Source: Hydractinia symbiolongicarpus
Lineage: Eukaryota; Cnidaria; Hydrozoa; Anthoathecata; Hydractiniidae
Assembly: GCF_029227915.1 (NCBI RefSeq)
Contig: NC_079878.1
Location: 4,032,001-4,096,000, forward strand
Length of the DNA stretch: 64,000 bases
Direction: 5' to 3'
The notes below the pieces were generated by a model. The model made no database searches, was not told where the DNA came from, and was given only the letters and a program-made list of their open reading frames with translations. The translations under genes were made by a program, and so were the position numbers. Numbering within the stretch: the first letter of the stretch is position 1; every line of letters starts with the position of its first letter. Shown here one piece after another: positions 63,839 through 64,000 of the stretch.

Positions 63839-64000
63839 TAGTCACATCGGAAAAAAATCACTAAATACATGTTGGTACGAATATGTGACGCAACCGTTGT
63901 AACTCAAACGGATTGAAACAGTTAGAAAGTCAATGAAATGTAGTTTTTAAAACTGTCTCTGTTTCTTCAGCGCGAACTAACGGCTGGGATTGTTCCCACA
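63839..64000. repeat. Partial satellite unit at window edge
   Basis: The last unit starts with TAGTCACATCGGAAAAAAATC and is cut 162 bp in, at TGTTCCCACA. It matches the start of the units at 57886 and 60495, with CAGTTAGAAAG in place of CATTTAGAAAG. Nothing suggests the array ends here. Confidence 0.97.

Larger units (their letters stand above)
1..64000. repeat. Satellite DNA array, 373-bp tandem unit, about 171 units
   Basis: The motif GCGATGCAAC(C/T)TAGT recurs every 373 bp from position 2 to 63839, giving 170 complete head-to-tail units and a last partial one. No unit is inverted and no foreign sequence interrupts them. Conserved landmarks, by offset from TAGT, are ACATGTTGGTAC (about 28), GCAACCGTTG (about 51), AGTCAATGAAATG (about 89), CCCACAGTAAAA (about 156), CTACCACAG (about 203), AGTCAAATTAAGAA (about 243) and CCCACAGTCAATCG (about 334). 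Neighbouring units often differ by 10-25 % while distant ones can be almost identical, which is the hallmark of higher-order organisation. Long perfect-phase arrays of this kind are known from eukaryotic heterochromatin. Family and species are not recognised. The length of 373 bp is close to two nucleosome repeats, which is suggestive only. Confidence 0.99.
60952..64000. repeat. Right-edge satellite units, three-unit series
   Basis: Units start at 61240, 61613, 61986, 62358, 62721, 63094, 63468 and 63839; the last is cut by the window end after 162 bp. GACGGAACCGTTG with GATGCAA(C/G)C occurs at 61613 and 62721, three units apart. The series 62358-64000 resembles 56401-58050 (offset 5957 at its start), sharing GGAATAAAATC, GACGGAACC, AAATTTTGAAATAAAACG and the one-base losses of the 57515 unit. 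A 10-bp deletion shortens the unit at 62358. The array continues to the right of the window. Confidence 0.88.

Noticed and set aside
1-64000. CRISPR array or other regularly spaced prokaryotic repeat
   Set aside because: There are no short repeats with unique spacers and no cas genes. The whole 373 bp is repeated, with no variable spacer portion.
1-64000. CENP-B box (TTCG....A..CGGG)
   Set aside because: The closest string, GGTTCGAATATATGACGCC in the GACGCCAGCG-type units, lacks the CGGG end. No other candidate was seen, so the alternation of dyad-1 forms is only an analogy.
1-64000. Known families: Drosophila 359-bp (1.688) satellite, primate alpha satellite, 5S or rDNA spacer
   Set aside because: The unit length and the landmarks I can recall for those families do not match, and no 5S or other rRNA sequence is present. 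A similar length of about 370 bp alone (as in some fly, beetle or plant satellites) is not evidence of identity.
1-64000. tRNA, rRNA, promoter or terminator signals
   Set aside because: AT-rich stretches such as TTTAACTTAATTTTTAAATA recur in every unit and have no associated gene. I saw no tRNA or rRNA motif, so annotating them as regulatory sites would be unsupported.

Overview
The whole 64 kb window is one uninterrupted block of tandemly repeated (satellite) DNA. The basic unit is 373 bp. All units lie head to tail in the same orientation, and I can follow 170 complete units plus a partial one at the right edge. I see no gene, RNA gene, mobile element or unique-sequence island. The array runs off both ends of the window. 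This is typical of eukaryotic heterochromatin (centromeric, pericentromeric or another large satellite block). Base composition is AT-rich (roughly 36-38 % GC by eye) and CpG is not depleted (about 12 per unit, near random expectation). That fits a host with little germline CpG methylation, such as many insects and other invertebrates, but the species cannot be named from the sequence and I do not recognise the satellite family.

Unit phasing: I number units from the conserved TAGT that follows GCGATGCAAC(C/T). Unit starts fall at 2, 375, 748, 1121 ... 63839. Nearly every unit is 373 bp or within 1-3 bp of it. The exceptions are one 488-bp unit (start 16783), two 549-bp units (starts 27335 and 28256), a 368-bp unit (57147) and a 363-bp unit (62358). 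Units are mosaics of a few left-half variants (TAGTCACATCGG, TAGTAATATCAG, TAGTAATATCCG and a GACGCCAGCG type) and a few right-half variants (GTTACTTCTTG, GGTATTCCTTGG or CTCGG, GATATTTCTTG, and a TTTAAAGGAAG type).

Layout: 1-2465 mixed units; 2466-7550 and 11043-16127 two nearly identical 5.1-kb blocks; 7551-11042 and 16128-19370 three-unit (1119-bp) higher-order repeats, the second with an off-register junction; about 19.5-23.2 kb a five-unit (1864-bp) tandem repeat; 26963-28804 a 921-bp out-of-phase tandem repeat; 31.4-33.3 kb a transition; 33.3-38.5 kb two- and five-unit repeats; 37754-48570 an eight/nine-unit higher-order repeat with derived deletion forms; 48.5-54.8 kb re-used copies of blocks from 34-39 kb and 47-49 kb; 54.5-57.5 kb an alternating two-unit repeat; 57362-60951 an X-Y-X duplication; 60952-64000 a related tail.

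No genes work together here. The structure of interest is how the array evolves (unequal exchange, deletion, conversion, a few non-homologous joins) and two small inverted-repeat motifs kept in most units. One, around ACATGTTGGTAC, is intact in the left 33 kb and absent from a regular subset of units in the right half, which resembles the box-plus/box-minus alternation of some centromeric satellites. Any protein or centromere role is inference. The short open reading frames are by-products of the repeat.
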